Of a stretch of 64,000 nt of DNA, positions 1 through 13,949 are shown piece by piece. Both the position numbers and the translations under genes were made by a program. Numbering within the stretch: position 1 is the first letter of the stretch; the number at the start of each line of letters is the position of its first letter. A model generated the notes under the pieces. The model made no database searches and had not been told where the DNA came from. It worked only from the letters and a program-made list of their open reading frames with translations. Source of the DNA: Centroberyx gerrardi (Eukaryota > Chordata > Actinopteri > Beryciformes > Berycidae); assembly GCF_048128805.1 (NCBI RefSeq), contig NC_136004.1, forward strand, positions 18,846,185 to 18,910,184. Direction: 5' to 3'.

Positions 1-143
1 AACATGAGCATCAGCTGAGGCGCTGCAGTTTTCTGAAATTAACAACATAAAAAGAGCTGCTCTTTTGACTTGGGACTTGTGAGAAAGTAACCTTGCAGGG
101 AAGGAAGTCGTATGAATTTTATTGAAATAAAATGATCCCTTAC

Positions 144-1733
144 CAGAATCAGGCTGCGATGGGTCTTCGTCTTCGTCCTCCTCATTCAGGCAAAACATGA
201 GCGGCTCCTCGTAGTCCTGAGTGGAGACATTGAAACAGGGAACCTTTCACCAAATAGCACGCACATTTCCACAGTGGGGCTTTTCATCATGCTACAAACA
301 TGCCATGAAAACAAAAAAGGAGTAGGATTAAGTACAAAAACAGGAGTGTTTGACAAGTGCCTTGGTGTGTGCATGTGTGTGAGAGAGTGGGAGAGAGAGG
401 GATCAATTAGCTAACCATCTGTACCACATAAACCAGGTCCTGGAGGATGACCAGAATCATGTACATGCGCCACACCTCTCAAAACACCAATACACACACC
501 GCCGCTCACAAAGTCTACTATTCACCCATGTGTGCCGACACCTCAACAATGAGAGTGAAACAATATGGAGTATTGAGGGGCAGCGAGGGAGTGGGAGCTC
601 AACGCCCAATTCCAGCCAGTGTGTTCACACAGAGGTCCGAGGTATGAGAGCGGATGGAGCAAATGGTCATGGAGGTAGAATGGAGAGGAAGAGTTTTGCT
701 TTCAAATTTGATATCCGGCATTTGAAAAAAGCGACACCTGCTGTTGCAAAATAGTTGACAGCGCAAAATTAAAACTGTGTGTGGTACTTTTTTGAAGGGT
801 AGTAGATGACTTATGTTCATGTTTGACAAAATGACTACACTTTTACAGACAGTATCCTACCTATATATTTTAGAAATATCGAATGATGAACTTCAGAGTT
901 TTTTGTAATGAATATAAATATCACCAGATGTACTTAATTTACACATGAGTCCTCAGGAGCCTTGTGACAGTATGAGCATAAGATATTCTGGTTGCAATTA
1001 TTTAGCTCTCTGCTGTGTATGTGAATTAATATGGAAAAATTCTTTCTTGTATTTTAATAAAGTACTCACATTTTCTTCCACAGCCGAGTTGCCTCCATTG
1101 ATATCAGGATACAGCGCTGGAAGGAGAGAAAACTTATTCAGAGTTGGTCATGCAGCAGCCATAAAACTTCAAAAGTGATTCAAGTATGCACACATGTTTG
1201 TCATAGTTTTTAACGATGTATGCTCTATGTACCACATGCTTTACGTATCTCTGATGTCGACTAAATAAGCTCTTATTTTTCTTTTCTTTTCATAACCTGG
1301 AGGGATCTTTACCGTTTTGCCTTGATCTCCATTTCATTTAACTACCGTGTGTCTCCCAGATCAAAGGACGCGGTGTATGATCACCCACCAGAAACAAAGC
1401 AGCGACACACACAAATTAGTGTTTGGGTGGCGTGATATGCAGTCTGGGGTCACGTAAAAATAAGACAGGAAATCCAGGAGAAGGAAGTGGTAGCGACTCA
1501 TAAAGGATTCAAAGGTTGGGAGAGAAAGCGGAGATGAAAATGAAACCATGAGAGCAGGAGGAAAATCGAGAGAGAGAAAGCAAGGACGATGTAGAGCATA
1601 AGGAAATGCTGAACTACATGGAGGGACATAAGCTGACAAAGGTCTTTCTGTGCCTCAGCATGATGCCATAAAATATGTTCATTCACTGGGGCTGGTACAC
1701 TGATGCCAGCTGGCTCTTATGTTGCATCCCAGT

Positions 1734-1789
<56 letters not shown>

Positions 1790-1902
1790 ACAACCTTAAA
1801 CATATTGCCTCATCCACTGGGGCAGTGAGAGTCTGCAGACATCTTTCAACCTGTGTCTTCTGCTGAGCTACAAGATTCATACCAGAAATCATTGTGTACA
1901 TA

Positions 1903-1937
<35 letters not shown>

Positions 1938-4900
1938 ATATGTGTGTGTGCTTTCAGACTTAGTCTTTTACAGATTGTTCAATGTTTCCTACCCAAACGG
2001 CCCCAGTATCAGCCAGCTAGAAGGGTGCTGACTGATCTATATGACCATTGCTTGCACTGTTTCTTATTTATATATGTACATGTATTATTATTATACGTTT
2101 ATGTACATATTTCTGCACATTCATATATCTCTGAGTCTGGACGCATTTTTTGTACACATGCCACCTCCATCCACAACAACAACAATGCACATAAGCCTTG
2201 CACATTGGCACTTTTCTGTACGTTTTCATCCATCTGGTGACAGGTAGTAATATACATTTCCAAATGCGCATGTTATCTACAGCTGTAATTTGATTGTATT
2301 TGGTGCATAGTTTTTTTTTGTAAATACTTTTCATTATTTTTTTCTTTGTCTCAGTTACTTCTCCTGTTGTTACTACGGCTATTTTGCACACTCTCTTAAT
2401 GCTGTAATCTATACCTTTTCATAGGTTGATTCATACATTTCTACTTACATGTTCGTTGGGTATGTTTATATGGCCGTTTTTCACTATTATGCTCTTATTT
2501 CTATTCTATTTTATATTCATTTATTATTCTTTGCTGCATGCTGTTATTATTTGCTGCTGCAATGGCCCAATTTCCCCACAGGGATGATTTAAGTTTCATC
2601 TTATCTTTTCACTCCCAAAGGGTTTCACAGACTTGCAGTACCCAAAACTCCCAATGGAGGGCAGTCAATTTACACAAACATTGTATCCTGATCCCACAAA
2701 GCAGAGAGACTTGGAAAAGTATCATACCGTTCTCTGTAGGATCATCCACTAGTTCTTCTTTCCCTAAGATGGTCTCTGCCCGCTCCCTCCTGAGCGCTTT
2801 GATCTGAGGGAGAAATGATATATTGAAGAGAAGAAATACACTGAGCTCCATAAATATTTTTGCCGGTGACAGGCTGCTTGATGTTTTGGCTCCATGCTCA
2901 TTACTTTAGATGTGAAAGAACACAATGGCTGTCTGGCTTTAATTTGAGGGTATTTTCAGGTGTATTAGATGAACAGGTAAAGAACTGCATCTCTTTTTGA
3001 ACATGATCCCCCTATTTCTGGCCAAAAAGTACAGATTACTGGACAGATTATAATTATATTCAACAAAGAAGTCATTTTTGGTTAGTTTTTTTTTTATATA
3101 TATCTTTGACATCTGAAAGTACATGATAAACATTTAGATGAATCTGAATATAAATGTTTATCATGCAATGATTTTAGATGTCAAAGATCTATAAAAATAA
3201 ATAAATAAATACATAAAAAACACCAGAATCAGGCTATTTTTTGGCTCTAAATTACTCTGAAGCAGTATGAAGCATAGGGTTAGGGTGTGTGACAGTAGAC
3301 AAGGATCTGAATTACCAATCAAGTGTCAAAATCTACATTCTACTGCAATAGAACTTCAGATTGGGGCATATGATGAGCATTTCCCCCGACCAATTTTCTC
3401 ATTGAATTTGATGTGAAAATGAAAAGTATTTTATTAATATTATTTTATTATTAGTAATAGTAGTATCAGTAATACTAGTAGTAGTTACAGTAGTAGTAGT
3501 AGTTACAGTAGTAGTAGTATAAGTAATTGTAGCAGTAATAGTAGTTGTAGTAGTGTCAGTAATAGTGTAGTAGTATCAGTAGTTGTATTGTTATTGTTGT
3601 CAAATAATACATAAATACTAAATAATGAGAGAAAAAAAATCCTAATGTTGGACATCCCAGACTTCTGTAGCAGGAGCATGACTGCTGAAAGCTAGATTAG
3701 TAACTCAGATCCTTGCTTACTTCTTCTTATTTACCACAACCATACTACCTCTGACTAATTTAGAGCAGAGAGTACTGAGCCAAAACATGATGCAGAAAAT
3801 GAAAAACAAAAACAAACTAGAAATAACCGCCTCGCGGTTGTATCCTTGGTGTCATCCTTGAGTCCAAGTGGACGTTTGTGCCAGATGTAATTAAATTCCC
3901 TCCAGGCGTTCCTGAGATATCGCGTTCATGAGAATGGGACGGACATGAGGTCACAGTGACCTTGACCTTTGACCTTTGACCACCAAAATCGAATCAGTTC
4001 ATCCTTGAGTCCAAGTGGACGTTTGTGCCAAATTTGAAGAAATTCCCTCAAGGCGTTCCTGAGATATCGCGTTCACGAGAATGGGACGGACGGACGGACG
4101 TACGGACAGACGGACGGACAACCCGAAACCATAATGCTCCGACCACGGCTGTCGCCGGAGCGGAGGCATAAAAACAATCAGTAACAGAGGCAGTGTCCTC
4201 AATTTGGTGAGAGTTTTTTCTTACATCCAGAAGACAAAAAAGACACAATTCAAAAAGGCCTGATGAATGAATAGGGTTAAAGGACTTTTGAATTAGCTCA
4301 ACTCTCAACCCTAGGGTCAATGATCACCATCATCACCATCATCATCTCCACCACCATCATCATCATCATCACGACACTGACCTCTTTGAGGAAGTCCTCG
4401 TCCCTGAGCCTGTCTCTGAGAAGCAGGATGTCGGTGTGCCGGCTCTGCTCTGAGCTCCATCTCAGGTTTTGTCGGACGGTCAGCGTCAGGTTCTCCGTGT
4501 CATGACAGAACCTGAGCAAGCGGGACCGGTCCGCCCACACCTGGGACAGTCCTGCTGGAGGCGTTGCCAGGGGGTTGGGTGGGCTGCGGCACACCAGGTG
4601 AGTTAGTTCCAATCACATTCAAAAATAAAAAGAGAACTCTCGAACGCTAATTTTCTTACTGTGTATTGGAGAACATTTTTCATCAGCTGGTACATGCATA
4701 AAAAAAGCTTTCCAAATATATTCCTCCATTGTAATGTTACAGCTTCTCTCCCTAAAACTGCTGTCACTCACTGCAGATGATGGTCTTGTCGTTTTTCAAG
4801 TAAACAGAGGCCCATAAAGCCCTGCCCTAGATTTATGGATCCCAGATTGAGCCCAACCGGTTGGACACAAAACATTCCTGAGTTTGACAGGTAATACTAA

Positions 4901-7081
4901 CAGGTGTTTAACATTTTATGATTTGAGCATTAAATGTACCTCTTACAGTAGATTTATAACATTTGAGAAATCTGAAGAATGCAAATTGTCTGGGGTAACA
5001 GCTATTGTAAAACTGAGTCGTTTTCCCCTCTCTGTTAGAAAGAAAATGTTTCCTTACTGCTGTGAGTGTGAAAGCTCTAAACTGTGGGCATAAACAACAC
5101 AGCAGTGTATTTTTTGTTCTGTTATAGTCTATACGTATCGTACTGTGTAAGCAGCTCCAGCAGCTCCGTGTTGCCTGCTGTCTGTGCCAGCTGCAGCGGT
5201 GTGACCCCCTCCTCGTTCGGCAGACTCACAGCCATCAGACCCCCCGGCTGGCAAAGCAGCAGCTCCGCCAGCCGACACAGACCCCATCGCACCGCCAGGT
5301 GGAGGGGAGACTCTCTGGGACTGCGATCTGAGGAGGAGGAGGAGGGGGAGAGAGACAGAGAGACAGAGAGAGAGAGAGATGTAGAGACAGAGGGAGATTA
5401 TTCATGCAGTGGATAGATATGTTAAAAATATAACTCTGTATAGATAAAAGCATGCAGTGGGCTGGGATCTGAGAAAGCTGCTGAATGGAAGAGGGAGATA
5501 AGCAGGAAGAGAGAAAAGGGGCCAGAGGAAAGAGAGGGGGAACATGAGAAAAATAACATGTAGAGCATCTCGTCTTAATAACCACTTCCTCTTGATAATT
5601 AACCTCAATAACACTGACTGATCAGTCCCAATTTTTCTACTCTCGTCCCCGTTTTCTTTTCTCCTCTGGCACGGCACTGGATACCTCTGCTCCACTGACC
5701 CACTTTAACGCAATAAAAGCCTTTCAACAATCCAGTGACAGGTTCTTATTTCTGAGTCTGCCACTCAGTAAGGTCCAATAAGGTCTGTATCCAGGTAACC
5801 GGCCAGTGTCAAAATGACTAGCGCCAAGTCATGGCCAATCAGCTCTATATTTGTTCCCACTGTACCAAATTTGGGGAAAATTAGCAGGGCGGTTATGTCT
5901 AAACTGGAAATGAGCTCTCCAGTACTCCCATGTTGTTTGATTGGACCAATAATGGATGGTTTGCCTCTTGGTGATGGTGTTAAGTGAATCAGTTCGTCAG
6001 TTACATGGCCAATCGGTGTGAAACGTTAATCACTTCTTCCTTTCCCCCGAGACTAACTTTTCCAGAAAGTTTTATGCAAATCCATTCATAACTTTTTGAG
6101 AAATCCTGTTAACAGACAGGTGGAATGGGGCGAAGGTGTAACTCAAAGTACATTTCAGCTTTGTACTATGAGGTTCCCATTCAATCAAGACCTTCAATGT
6201 TTCAGTAAGGACCAATCAAAATCTACCGTTCAGCCTCAGCCTGTCAGAGGTTAGCTAATGTAGCCTGAAAGGGTCGCAATGTTGGCACACAAGCCAGAAA
6301 ATAGGAAGCTTTTTCAAGTTAATGACAATATCAACTTAATCAAGGCTAAGTGCTGGCTTGCCAATTAAAGTATTAGCTTTCTGATGCACTAGCTATAGCT
6401 AAGTGTAGCTACACAGACTAATATCAGATAATCATTATTGTTTCCTAACAGATTCTTTCTTATTATCTGCTGATGAATCTACAGTATGTGGATGCACTTA
6501 GTCTTTTGCAATTTAATGCATTCTAGTGTGCTTCAAAATTGACTTGATAATTCAATTTTACCATTAAATCAGATTCATCATCAGTTCCCCATTGAAACAG
6601 AGGTACAGATTTTACTACATAACAATCCCTGCTGGGATGTCAACACTTTAATGCTCAATTTCTCATAACTGCATTCCACCCAGTTAGAACCTTATAATTC
6701 CAAGCTCACAAAATCTAGATAACAAACATAAATCTACAAGCTGTCTCATGATATTGTGACAATAAGAAGGATTTATAAGTTCTTCACATTCTTCAAACAT
6801 GCAGAACACACTGTAAACAGAAACTGACGACCAAAGGCAAGTTGGGATTTGATAATTCAGTCGAATACAGCAACATCAGCAATAGAGTGATGTCATAGGC
6901 AATGTTATCCAATTAGACTGCTTAACTGCAGACATTCATAGGGAGACGCTGCGATGAAGCAGACTGCCATAACTATATTAACGCAAAATCAGATTTATTA
7001 TTTATGTTAGTGGCCTACACACCCACTCAACTCATACAAACAGATGGTGGCATCTCGTAAACATGGTGGTCAGCATACAAA

Positions 7082-7117
<36 letters not shown>

Positions 7118-7317
7118 GTACTCACAGATTTATTTAACTCTGCCTATAACCTGGAGCTGCTTCCAGATGGAGAAGCTCTATTAACCGCATTACACGCTGC
7201 TTTATTGGCTTTGATGAATTCAGCAGAAGCACACATGTGACCACGGTCACTTCCGATCCCAGCCCAACGAGCGTGGAAAATGGGAATGATGGCAGAGAAA
7301 ATAAAAGGGGGGTGGGG

Positions 7318-7352
<35 letters not shown>

Positions 7353-9424
7353 TGTGGTGGTGGTGGTGGTGGTGGGGTGGGGGGGTTGAGTTGAAAAGTT
7401 CACCTGCCTTGGATAGCATTGGGTCCAAGTTTCCAGTGCTGATGCTGAGAAATGAGCTTACTAAAAAGCCTGTCAACTTTATCTCTGTTCAGACATTGCC
7501 CTCAAGCAATTTTGCTCATGACACAGCATGCATATAATAAGTTATTCTTTATCTAGAGAAGAGCATGTCTATCAATGACTTCAAAAAGAAATTGCAAAGT
7601 ATCTGTACTGTATTCAACATTAATATCTGCGCATATTATCCTAGACATGGTTAGAAACACCAAAATAGCAGTACATATATACAGTATATAATCAACATTT
7701 CTGTGCTGAAACAGCCCTTCAGCAACATTAAATGATAAACCTCTCACCCTCTCCACTGTGGCCACCCAGTACATTCCAGTTCTGGGGAATATCCAGGTTG
7801 GCCATGGCCAGGGCCACGCGACGGTCCATGGCCCAGCGAGAGCTCTCCTGGCCCAGGTTGAAGAGGCTGCTCAGCTCCTTGTGATCCGTGGAGCTGAGAC
7901 GATGACCGTGGATTACCAGGTGCTCTGCCAGGTCCTGACAAGAAAGCAGTCGTGAATATGATAGAATGTGTGATAATTGTTGCGTGCAGCCATGCTCAAT
8001 ACACGCCCAGCAAATGTTAATCTTCAAAAAAAAATCTGCCAGTGGGGTGAGATGATTTCACTTGTTTCAAATGCAAATCAACTTGTTTCAAGAATTTAAT
8101 CAAGTTACTTCTTAAATCTCAAAACTGGTGAAACGACACTGAAAACAAGATTTTAATATTAGACTTGTTAAGACAGACATTTTTTTTTTACCACAGGGAT
8201 GCGTGCAATCTTGCTTGAAATGTGCTTGAGCACATCAGTGTGTCATATCTACCTGAGCATCATCTTGGACATACTCCAGTGTAGCTCCGCCCACCCAGGT
8301 GAGGGGCGTGGTTTCAGAGCACAGGTAGGCCTGGACAGAGACCACCTCAGCCAGGTTATGTCCTGCAGACCAAAAGGGAACGAGGTCACACCACAGCAAA
8401 AGCTGGAATTTATTCCCAACAGACTCTACCTCTTGTTAATGTGTTACTATGTATGAGACTCATACAGCCTTATTTCTCTCTACTTCACTAATGTCCTGGG
8501 GCACCGTATTGGAGAATAGGGGCACTGAATACCCAGGACCCCAAGCTGAGGGAGGGCCCCTAATCTGTTACTTTTATTTATAGTTTATTTATAGTGCATT
8601 TATTTCACACAGCTCTGGTTTTGAAAAATAAAAAAATAAAAAAAAACTTTTGCAGCAATATGACATAGCAACTGTTGTGTTATCTGAGACAAACTGGCTT
8701 AAGCAGGAATAAAATTGGTCTAGATTTTTCCTGAGCAGACTACAACTAAAGTGCCCTCCTTAGGCAGATTTTGAACAGGGGACGACTGGTTAAAATATGG
8801 TTATGACAGCTGATTAGGCCTATCAGGGTATTGACCAAAACAAATAACTTTAATTAGGCATTTGTGCGATAATTGATCAGTAAAGGAACATGTGGAGGTG
8901 TGTTTGAGTTGTGGATGGCTAGACATAGATGTTTGTCATAGTTGGAATAATGGTGGCGTGGAAAGTGGGGGGCCCAGAGTCACCTCCTGTGCACAGGGCC
9001 CAGAATTCCTAGCTCTGCCCCTGTAGGTGAGTGTTGCGTGCTGCAAGAACTTTGTAATGCAAACTTTGAAACTAGGACAAAAAACAAAGAGCTTCTAAGA
9101 GCTTGATAAAAATACAGAGACATTTTCAGAATCTACCGTCGGTGTCTAAACGTGAATTACACAGCTGCTGTGTGAGTAGTCCAGTTGCTGTTGAGAGTGC
9201 GCAGGCCTGCAGGACTGTCTGTTGTCTGTGTCGACCTCTACAGGGGCGGAGTCATGTTGATATATTGTTTATGGGACTAGTTTCCCTCCTGAGAGGAAGC
9301 TGATAAGCTTCTGTGAACTTCCAGACCTCAAGACTCAGACAGTTTGTGTGTCTGTACGTGCTGCTCTGTCTCAAGATTCACCTAGTGTGAAGGTGCAAAA
9401 GCAATACACACAGTCGTACTGCTG

Positions 9425-9475
<51 letters not shown>

Positions 9476-11785
9476 GGGGGGGGGTCCTTCTGAAGCTGTA
9501 AGCTCCAGTTCCTGAGTGTATTACAAACAGGAATGAAAAACCCGGGTGGTGCAACGTTTTAACATTCAGGTTTCTAGAAAAAACAGGGACAGGGCTTCCT
9601 TGCATGTAAAAAAAAAATCACTTTAATAGAAGACCTGTTTAGGTTGAAACGTGTTGTGTGTAAGTTGGTACCTGAATGCTTTGTGGTATTTTGTTCTTGA
9701 CTTTGGAAGATATGCCACCTCTGTTCATTTTTGACATGTGGACACAAATACTTTACTTACTATTGAAGTGTTTTTTTTTGTATATGCAAGGAAGCCCTGC
9801 TCCTGTTTTTTCTTGTTTGCTCTGCCATTTTTGGGCCCCTGTTCTTTCCAAACTGTCTTTGAGGTTCCCTCCGACATGGATTTCTAACAATTTCTCCCTT
9901 TTCGATAATAATAAATGACCCTCGAGACATGAAAACATGTATAACATCAACAAACGCTGACACACACATACTGCACCCACATACGCAGACACACACATGC
10001 ACATACCAGGCACTATAAAGCAGAGCATGACATCACTCTGAGCCCTGATGACATGGATCAGTGTGGATCCTTCCAGAACAATAAAGACCTCGGCGTCCTC
10101 TGGCACCGAGTCTAAACCCTCCAGCAGAGCAAACACCTTCGCCTGGCCCTGAGAAAAAGGGAGGTGAGAGAAGGTAAGAGGGAAAGAGGGGAAATGAAGT
10201 GAAAAAAGTGAGAGAGCAAAACGTATTCCTACAGATACATGGCTCATTTCAGAGGAAGAGTCTATTCTGATGCAGCGTTCTACATTTCTCGTCAAGTTGT
10301 AAAGTACACCAAATCCCCTTACAGCATTCCTCTTGGGAGTGCAATATAACATTCCCCTTCAACTCAATAAAAATAGGAATGCCTTAGTGTCTACTGCAAA
10401 GATCTGTGCTGATCCCAACCGTCCAGAACACTTTAGACCTCTGATCTGAGAGAGAAGAAGGTGAAATGGGGAGAGGACAATAAGAGTGATGCTCAGTCTG
10501 CTTGGTATCCTCAGAAAACTCTGTGCAAGTCAAATACAGGTGTGACAGAATTACTGAGGCTATAGCCTCACCTGAATGTAAAATCTTTACTTGAGAGGCC
10601 CAGGGTGAGCAAGTCAAACTATTATATGAGCCATAAATATGAATGTGCAAAAAGGTTACATGTCCTCTCGACTCTGGACCGGACGGAGTTGGGTAGTATT
10701 TATTATATTGTGGCCTAGCCATTTTTTCTAAATATCTATCTATTTTATATCTTGTTATCTTCTTGTTTTTATGTGTATGAATGATCGTATATTGTGGACT
10801 CTTGCTGTTTATGAACTCGCTGCCTTGAGGGATGAATAAAGTATTTTGAATGATTGATAGAAATTTCAGATAAGCTTGGCACACAGATCTATTATGCCAT
10901 CAGAAGCTATTAAAGTTACAGAATTTAGTAAAAAAATAAATAATGTAATAGGTTACAAAAAATGTGTGTATTATTAATTTAGCACATGCTGTATATGGCA
11001 CAGCTCTACACAAGCTTTGTAACAACCAGACCACTTAAAGCATCAAAAAAGAAAGGCTCCGTAGCACCCATGTGTCAAACCTACAGTGCAACAGTCTAAC
11101 TCAGAGACACAGATACAAGAAGTGAGTAAGGGCGTAGTGGGTTAGCCTCAGACACCCATCACTGCCAAGATTCTCTTACAGGCCCTTAAAGGAAAAAATC
11201 CACCTAAAACACTTTGCATTTCTGGGTCCATTTTATTGTTTGGGGGTATATTTTTCTTATTCCTGTGGATAACTGACCAAACGTAGATGATGTGGCGTCA
11301 GGTTGAGATATTTCCAGCGCAGCTACAATGGAGTTTGACAGCAGAAAATGTTTCAGCTCTAATTCCTCTAGCTTAAAACATCTAAAACATCAACAGTAAA
11401 CATCAGGTTTTGGTGTCAGCCCCTCAGAATCAAAGAAAAAGGGTTTCTTTCTAGAGCCGTTCAACAATTGTATAGAGAGAAATCCATTATAGAAGAGGCA
11501 AAGATACCAATTTCTCCAACAGTAGCCTCGGTAGACCAGAATGCAATGCAGCCAAAAGACATGCAGTGCTTTGAGTAAGTTGCGCGGGTCATTCTGGGAA
11601 ACACTGGAAATCAGTAATTGAGGTCAGGATGAGAGAAAGCGGATCTAAAACCAAAAAAGTTAATTACAAAATAACTCCTGGAATGCTTTGAACATCACAG
11701 ACTGATGACATAAAAGAGTGTAGGAGTATCTGAAGCTGGATTTTTCCTTTTAAGAGAGCAAGGAGCTTTGCATATGAGGGCTCTC

Positions 11786-11825
<40 letters not shown>

Positions 11826-13329
11826 ATGAGAGTCTATCTATTAGCCTTGTATCACCTCAAAAGCTGACCTGATTTCTCGCTCAAAGAAAGTGAGAGGAGG
11901 CTTTTCTCTTCACTTCTCTCGTTCTCTCAAACTGGCACTCTCACAGTAATCCTGCCTCCCCATCTCTCTCGCCTAATTCCCATCTTCAGGTTTGCTTATG
12001 CATTCTGTATCCCTAGTTGTCTACCCTTTGACAAAACTACATTCGCTCAGGTTTATCAGCTTTTATAACTTGCACACAGCCTCTCCTGTGCCTTCAGTAC
12101 GACTCCACACCACTATAGGATACAGCGGATGCTGAGCTGGTCCAGTGATCCAGAGGCAGAGCAAATACGGAAAGGAAAAGCCCGAGACAATGGCTGCATA
12201 ACAGAATTTGAAACTCAATATAGTGGCTTCTGCATTAAGTGATGGGGCTTTATGGAAAGTAAGCACAGTATTTGAGGAATAGCGGTTTCATTTTGTGTTA
12301 TGGGCAAAATGGGGCATCCTCATAAAATGTTGGATAACCTTTAGGTGACCTGGGTGTAACAGGAAAAAACAATGCAACATGTCAAATATAAAAACTGAAC
12401 TCCTATGAATATTTCTTTTACATGACTCCTAGCGCTGGATGCTTCACATTCAAATGGTTGCATACAATATGACCAATGGATTCGCACTTTGATCTTCAAA
12501 GAAGCACAGTCAACAACAAAAAGGTACTTGACCGCAATTCTGCTCTATTTGACTACAGCTTAGCCTCACTGACAACAGATCCATTCAAAGGCGTAACATC
12601 ACCACAGATACCACAAATCAAACAAATAGCAAATAAAAGTTCCTTTTCAACCTTGTGCAAGTTAAAGCATACTAATAAAAAACACCATTGTGAATGAAGC
12701 AAAGAGTTATTGATTTACTAGTTATATACACAAATGGCGAGGCGCTATTGTCGCTGTTGTGCTGATGGATAACATTATTTTTTTCCCTAAGAAAGTATGA
12801 TTCAGTAAGCAAATAATACAACAGCAAAACCACAGACGTTTCATTCAAAGAGTAATGAAAGTTCCTGTTTGACCAGAGCAGAAAACGTCTCCTGTCCTGA
12901 TGATGTTGGTAAGAAATGCCCTCATCGACCCCAGTGTCTCATTTATAAATGTATACATACGACCACTTCAAAGACTGCTATGAAATAAATAAAAATGATA
13001 TGTATTGCATCCATATGTTGGATAATAATAGAATTGTATTACATAAAATTGGACAAAATGTAACTCACTGACTTTGGCTTTAAGAGACATTTTTATAAAT
13101 CACAACTGTTTGTTCATGAGCACAATCTTTGCTTAAGACGTTTTTTTGTTTTGTTTTGTTCCATAAATGAGGCTGCTGATCTCTCACTACATTCCAAACC
13201 CGTTTTGCAGAGGTTTTCCACGGGGCCAACTAACTCTTGAGGTTAATTGTGAAGGACGGTCTCAAACTAGACTGCAAACTAAGTGCACATACTCACATAC
13301 AGAGGCACTTTCCTCCTGCTCAGCTCCAT
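144..13329 (-). CDS. arhgef28: Rho guanine nucleotide exchange factor 28 (p190RhoGEF), N-terminal part
   Basis: Nine coding exons can be read on the minus strand: 13329-13297, 10148-10007, 8362-8253, 7934-7748, 5327-5144, 4583-4382, 2803-2728, 1116-1070 and 216-144. Phases are compatible throughout and give about 351 residues; the gene continues off the left edge. The start ATG at 13329 opens an 11-residue exon (MELSRRKVPLY) like the MELSCSEAPLY start of mammalian ARHGEF28. The next exons match its N-terminal region (PEDAE..., then LxLP-type ankyrin-like segment with RWGL, QPGG and LPNEEGxTPLxLA, about residues 160-215), and the sixth exon has TENLTLTVRQN like the mammalian SSETLTLTL segment. 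The C1, DH and PH domains lie outside the window. The mammalian protein activates RhoA downstream of focal adhesion signals and binds neurofilament mRNA (family knowledge). Linkage to utp15 and btf3 supports this over the related AKAP13. The last three exons (acidic, low complexity) rest on splice sites and phase alone. Confidence 0.88.
1741..1786. repeat. GA microsatellite
   Basis: Uninterrupted GA dinucleotide run in an arhgef28 intron. A GT run follows at 1907-1936. Confidence 0.9.
3432..3600. repeat. Degenerate TAG/TAT trinucleotide tract
   Basis: Imperfect TAGTAG, TAGTAT and TAGTTACAG units over about 170 bp in an arhgef28 intron. Confidence 0.8.
3827..4168. repeat. Dispersed fish repeat with duplicated module and nuclear-receptor motifs (arhgef28 intron)
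   Basis: A module starting CATCCTTGAGTCCAAGTGG occurs at 3853 and again at 4000 (offset 147), each followed by GGCGTTCCTGAGATATCGCG. An ACGG array (4083-4122) follows. The ends CCGCCTCGCGG and CCGGAGCGGAGGC are roughly inverted. Non-coding and probably a widespread non-autonomous element; family not named. Confidence 0.55.
3948..3982. promoter_or_regulatory. Estrogen response element plus DR1-type half-sites inside the repeat
   Basis: 3948-3962 reads AGGTCACAGTGACCT, the palindromic consensus ERE (identical, from memory, to the Xenopus vitellogenin A2 element). It runs directly into TGACCTTTGACC-type direct repeats spaced by one base (DR1), to about 3982. Activity is not shown. Confidence 0.5.
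4321..4372. repeat. CAT/CAC trinucleotide tract next to an arhgef28 exon
   Basis: A CATCAC-type run ends 10 bases from the exon end at 4382, so length changes here could approach the splice donor. Confidence 0.8.
7081..7115. repeat. CA microsatellite
   Basis: CA run in arhgef28 intron. Confidence 0.9.
7319..7386. repeat. Compound GT / GGT / G tract
   Basis: GT run followed by GGT units and a G run, in arhgef28 intron. Strongly purine/GT-biased on the plus strand. Confidence 0.9.
8495..9023. repeat. Probable hAT-like element relic in arhgef28 intron
   Basis: The right end, reverse-complemented, reads CAGGGGCAGAGCTAGGAATT, a known-looking fish hAT end. The left end near 8495 (CCTGGGGCACCG) is degraded. 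GGGCCC-rich words lie near both ends. No clear target duplication. Confidence 0.35.
9427..9484. repeat. GT microsatellite with G run
   Basis: GT run of about 40 bases followed by GGGTGGGGGGGG-type sequence, in arhgef28 intron. Confidence 0.9.
9578..9813. repeat. Inverted-repeat element in arhgef28 intron; part repeated in utp15
   Basis: Arms at 9578-9617 and 9771-9813 share GCTTCCTTGCAT / ATGCAAGGAAGC with few mismatches, leaving about 150 bp between. The right arm plus following bases to 9836 reappears at 20370-20433 inside utp15 (GCAAGGAAGCCCTGCTCCTG then CTTGTTTGCTCTGCCA). Probably a MITE family. Confidence 0.45.
10690..10860 (+). mobile_element. LINE 3' end fragment in arhgef28 intron 1
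   Basis: It ends in CTGCCTTGAGGGATGAATAA AGTATTTTGAATGATTGA, the style of fish non-LTR retrotransposon tails (conserved hairpin-like end, AATAAAG, short tandem tail). No coding part is left. Confidence 0.4.
11783..11826. repeat. GTCT/CT microsatellite
   Basis: GTCT units then CT units in arhgef28 intron 1. Confidence 0.85.
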
Positions 13330-13898
13330 CTGCACAGCAGCTGAAAGCAAAGGAAGACATTGAAAAGACGTGAGAGACAAAAAAAATAAAAAATATGACA
13401 GTAAGCAGCACACACCCACTGGGGCCATGTGATTTCTCTTTTTGTTTCTTTGGTTATTTTGGCTATTCCGCCTGCTCCTCTCATCCTGACAAGATTACAA
13501 GTCTGATCTGTGCCAAGCAGAGTCAGAGGGCATCTGATGAGACAGGTTAATCTTTTGATCCTGACTCAGTATGTGCATAATTATTTTAATGAATGTTGCT
13601 GTACTTCCCAGTCTCGTGTAGACACTGTACCAGAAGCACCAAGTAGGCTACACAGCTCATTATCCACTGTGGTTTCCTGTCTTGATGAAGGCCTAGGCTA
13701 TATAATGTGTCCAGGTTTGATGCGGTGTCAGTGTGTCGCCTCCTGCATGTGTGTGGTCTATAGTGAGAAATGTATTGTATTTCTGTCCTGAGGGAACAGA
13801 CCTCTGTTCTGTTCTGTTCCTTATCAGCGGCCACTTCCTAAACAGGACACAGCACAGCATCGGTCTTCATAAACATAACCATTTCTCAGAGAAAATAA

Positions 13899-13900
<2 letters not shown>

Positions 13901-13946
<46 letters not shown>
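13901..13946. repeat. GA microsatellite
   Basis: GA run upstream of the arhgef28 start codon. Confidence 0.9.

Positions 13947-13949
<3 letters not shown>

Noticed and set aside
1361-2391. Open frames over the GA/GT microsatellites near 1.7-2.4 kb
   Set aside because: They are low-complexity translations within an arhgef28 intron, with no protein similarity.
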